Positions 12,657-12,836 of a DNA stretch of 12,836 bases are shown here, piece by piece. Below the pieces are notes generated by a model, which worked only from the letters and a program-made list of their open reading frames with translations, did not search any database and was not told the DNA's origin. Within the stretch, counting starts at the first letter, position 1. Every line of letters starts with the position of its first letter. Both the position numbers and the translations under genes were made by a program. Source of the DNA: Phoronis ovalis (taxonomy: Eukaryota > Phoronida > Phoronidae); the NCBI GenBank assembly GCA_028565635.1, contig JAOXYB010042204.1, positions 1 to 12,836 on the forward strand, read 5' to 3'.

Positions 12657-12836
12657 TTTTTATGCCCATCACTATGTAATAGTGAAAGGGCATATAGCCA
12701 TACTGTATGCGGCGTCGGCGTCGTATGTAACCTTTTCTTTGTGTTGCTATAACGGGTTTAGCTTTCGTCAGATCATCTTCGTATTTGGTACAGGGTAAGT
12801 ACAGGTCAAAGCGCAGGTCTGATGTAATTTTGACCT
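12657..12836 (+). mobile_element. Repeat element D: nested copy, truncated by the window edge
   Basis: The head TATGCCCATCACTATGTAAT, with a foldback to AGTGAAAGGGCATA (12681-12694), is followed by GCGGCGTCGGCGTCG and the first core unit. Head and unit are most similar to element A (shared TCAGATCATCTTCGTATTTG, CTATAACGG). It sits in the T-run of a core unit of element C. Confidence 0.65.

Noticed and set aside
9285-12836. Further CCDC191 exons in the right part
   Set aside because: I looked for the basic Lys/Glu helix and the C-terminal tryptophan repeats expected next and found none in any frame between splice sites.

Overview
The window is eukaryotic nuclear DNA. It holds the middle part of one protein-coding gene on the + strand, split into eleven short exons with GT-AG introns, inside AT-rich intronic DNA full of mobile-element debris. 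When the exons are joined, all ten junctions keep phase. The resulting frame of about 683 codons is collinear, as far as I can recall the family, with vertebrate CCDC191 (KIAA1407), a charged coiled-coil protein with tryptophan repeats. Neither the start codon nor the stop codon is in the window. The gene structure, the AT-rich introns and the style of the repeats suggest a marine invertebrate, most likely a lophotrochozoan such as a bivalve mollusc. That assignment is an inference and was not tested by any search. 

Layout. 1-261: end of an intron, with a two-state inverted repeat near the left edge. 262-439: first visible exon. 440-2737: large intron with a 26-bp near-palindrome and a degraded 1.38-kb DNA transposon (TTA target duplication, about 36-bp terminal inverted repeats, broken gene remnants). 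2738-2917 and 3052-3221: exons 2 and 3. 3222-3970: intron with a compact 134-bp MITE that has a clear target duplication. 3971-6413: seven closely spaced exons coding for the charged helix, the tryptophan repeats and a Gln-rich coiled coil. 6414-9141: large intron with a degenerate GACCT/AATGAC-rich stretch and the first of four related repeat elements. 9142-9284: last visible exon. 9285-12836: start of a further large intron filled with elements B, C and D. 

The most notable feature is the family of four same-orientation elements A-D in 7927-12836. Each starts with a T-run plus a TATGCCCATC foldback head followed by a GGC/GTC microsatellite. Its core is made of tandem units of about 300 bp. 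Elements A and B end in GATGGGCAT, a small hairpin and CTTGTT. This resembles non-autonomous Helentron/pearl-type elements described from bivalves. The units carry a recurring everted pair of nuclear-receptor half-sites, a GGCC hairpin and splice-donor-like sequences. Element D is nested in element C. No tRNA, rRNA, CRISPR array or viral gene was recognised.
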